Source of the DNA: an uncultured Dehalococcoidia bacterium
Lineage (GTDB): Bacteria; Chloroflexota; Dehalococcoidia; Lucifugimonadales; Australimonadaceae
DNA length: 64,000 nucleotides
Direction: 5' to 3'
Assembly (NCBI GenBank): GCA_958295525.1
Contig: OY282355.1
Coordinates: 2,351,931-2,415,930, forward strand
Shown here in pieces: positions 62,655 to 64,000 of this stretch. The position numbers and the translations under genes are program-made. The notes below the pieces were generated by a model. That model had not been told where the DNA came from. It searched no databases and saw only the letters and a list, made by a program, of their open reading frames with translations. Numbering within the stretch: position 1 is the stretch's first letter; each line of letters starts with the position of its first letter.

Positions 62655-63545
62655 ATGATCAATCCGAAAACAGCGCATAGAATCGCCTCGTCGCTGCTCC
62701 GCCGCCCGGAGATAGCCGGAGACGTCGCGGGCTCGCTGATGCGCCGACGGTTCGCGGACGCGGCGCGGCGGGCGCGCGCGGCGGCGCGCCGCCCCGACGT
62801 TTTCGCGGAAAAAGTGATCTCCCGCAAATACAACTATCTCTGGCTATGCAACCCGAAGGTCGCCTCACGGAGCATCATCGCCGCGCTGCTCGCCGCCGAC
62901 CCCGGCGCCGAGGTCATCCGCGACGCGAGCGTCTCCCGCGTTCTCCAAACGCATCCCGAGGCGCGGGAGTACTCTACGTTCGCGTTCGTCAGGCACCCCG
63001 CCGCTCGCGCCTACTCGTTCCATCGGGAATTGCGCTCCGCTCATCTGACCTACGAAGGGGAGCAGCGGCTGGGCAAGGAGCGAAAACGCGGCCTCTTGTT
63101 CCGCCTGTGCTACGGACTGGAAGAGGCGGACAGTTTCGAGGCGTACTGCGAGTGGCTCCACACCCCCTATGGATCGGACGCTTTCGCCGACCGGCACTTC
63201 CTCTCGCAAAGCGCGCACCTGCGCCTCCCGGACGGACGCCCGCCCGACTTTATCGGACGCCTCGAGAGCCTCGACGCGGACTTCCACGCCGTCGCGGAGC
63301 GCCTCGGCATGCCGGAGCGGTGGCTGCCGCTTCTGAACTCGATGGCCGGATGGGAGGCGCGGCGCGAGGACGTGGAATCCGCAAGAGCGGAGATGGACGC
63401 CTGCCTCACCCCTCGCGTCGAGGAATTGCTGCGAACGCGCTACGCGGAGGACTACGAACTCGGCGGCTACACGGCGGACGGCGGCGCGGCAACCGAGACG
63501 GCAGGGCGCAACGGCGTTCCCCCTCGGCGCGATGTCTTTCATTAG
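62655..63545 (+). CDS. Carbohydrate sulfotransferase (Sulfotransfer_2 family)
   Basis: 296 aa from ATG 62655 (a GTG at 62646 is in frame). PAPS-binding elements: LWLCNPKVASRSIIAALLA for the 5'-phosphosulfate loop and STFAFVRHPAARAYSFHREL for the 3'-phosphate site. HNK-1/chondroitin 4-sulfotransferase-like proteins of this family add sulfate to glycans; in bacteria they usually lie in capsule or exopolysaccharide clusters, as here. Overlaps the next gene by 14 bp. Implies a sulfated surface polysaccharide. Confidence 0.85.
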   Translation: MINPKTAHRIASSLLRRPEIAGDVAGSLMRRRFADAARRARAAARRPDVFAEKVISRKYNYLWLCNPKVASRSIIAALLAADPGAEVIRDASVSRVLQTHPEAREYSTFAFVRHPAARAYSFHRELRSAHLTYEGEQRLGKERKRGLLFRLCYGLEEADSFEAYCEWLHTPYGSDAFADRHFLSQSAHLRLPDGRPPDFIGRLESLDADFHAVAERLGMPERWLPLLNSMAGWEARREDVESARAEMDACLTPRVEELLRTRYAEDYELGGYTADGGAATETAGRNGVPPRRDVFH

Positions 63546-64000
63546 GCGGGCGTTTTCTCAGTCGGAGCGGCGCGCGGCGCGGCAAGCGCTCTGGCTAAAC
63601 GGCGCGCTGGTGATCGAATTCCTCAGCGGCGCCGCGCAACTGGTCATCGCGGCGCGGATGCTTGGGCCGGAGGGCTTTGGCGCGCTGGCCGTCATCGCCG
63701 CCGTTGCGACGCTCATCCACGGCTTGGCGGCGGCGCCTGGCGGCGACGCCGTGGCGACGTTCGCAACGCGAGGCGCCGCCGAAGGGCGGCCCGAAGAGGC
63801 CGCGAGCGTGCTGCGCTTCACTCTCGCCGCCTCGCTCGCGCTGTCGCTCGTCGCCTATGCGGTCATCGCGCTGCTCGCCGCCGCATCCGGCCTCGCCGGC
63901 GTTGACCCCGCCTACCGCGAGGCGGCGCTGCTCTACGGACTCGTGGGCGTGTTTATGGCCACGCAGACCGAGACGCAAACGGCGCTGCGCTTGGCCGACC
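63532..64000 (+). CDS. Oligosaccharide flippase, Wzx-like (3' end outside window)
   Basis: Only the first 156 residues are present: MSFIRRAFSQSERRAARQAL, WLNGALVIEFLSGAAQLVIA and ARMLGPEGFGALAVIAAVAT, the LGPExFGxLA motif being typical of MATE-type polysaccharide flippases. Several hydrophobic segments are visible. Starts with an ATG overlapping the sulfotransferase end. Likely exports the repeat unit assembled by the cluster. Confidence 0.78.
   Translation, partial: MSFIRRAFSQSERRAARQALWLNGALVIEFLSGAAQLVIAARMLGPEGFGALAVIAAVATLIHGLAAAPGGDAVATFATRGAAEGRPEEAASVLRFTLAASLALSLVAYAVIALLAAASGLAGVDPAYREAALLYGLVGVFMATQTETQTALRLAD

Overview
The window is high-GC bacterial chromosome, most likely from an uncultured Chloroflexota close to Dehalococcoidia/SAR202. 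Three things point there: the character of the complete 16S rRNA (11266-12766), the fact that this 16S stands alone with no 23S or 5S beside it (as in Dehalococcoides), and a gene mix of Rieske oxygenase, nitrile hydratase, PrpF/LigI-type aromatic catabolism, GuaB3 and HerA. This placement is an inference from motifs and layout, not from a database search.

Left part (1-11000): the end of a cobalt-type nitrile hydratase operon (alpha, beta, activator); a minus-strand unit with a HerA-family DNA-pumping ATPase, its small partner and a flippase-like membrane protein; an accessory patch with an Nmad3 protein, dispersed palindromic repeats and a three-PH-domain/SHOCT protein; then a bicupin, two BrnA-like antitoxins (one broken) and a Rieske oxygenase translationally coupled to a small unknown protein.

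Centre (11000-39400) is mostly housekeeping. It holds the lone 16S transcription unit with its own promoter, processing stem and terminator, and hsp20 under a promoter with two near-identical 17-bp operators. Next come a P1 peptidase/DUF2520/panB/panC operon, guaB3, carB followed by a strongly modified HPRT, a Phe-Gly-Leu tRNA unit, comEA, a divergent PIG-L/tandem-GNAT pair, aspS-TauE and tig-clpP-clpX. A compact seven-gene minus-strand operon follows: xerC/D, aroQ, M24 peptidase, efp, xseA, xseB, PHP.

Right part (39400-64000): a frameshifted PaREP1/HEPN-like gene and a low-GC GmrSD-type restriction gene bracketed by inverted copies of the palindromic repeat; LigU/LigI-type genes of the protocatechuate 4,5-cleavage route; a lipoprotein made of tyrosine/alanine-rich repeats; NfeD; an autoregulated-looking ribbon-helix-helix gene; radC, sodB, cmk-plsC; an ABC exporter with an exposed NEW3-type partner; a secreted alpha/beta hydrolase; and the start of a surface-polysaccharide locus (three glycosyltransferases, a carbohydrate sulfotransferase, a Wzx-like flippase) that runs off the window.

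The strongest leads beyond routine annotation are the hsp20 double operator, the RHH gene sitting on a perfect palindrome, the repeat-bracketed GmrSD cassette, the YA-repeat lipoprotein, the HPRT with an added nuclease-like domain and Arg/Ser repeats, the isolated 16S unit, and a DUF2520 protein in place of PanE in the pantothenate operon.
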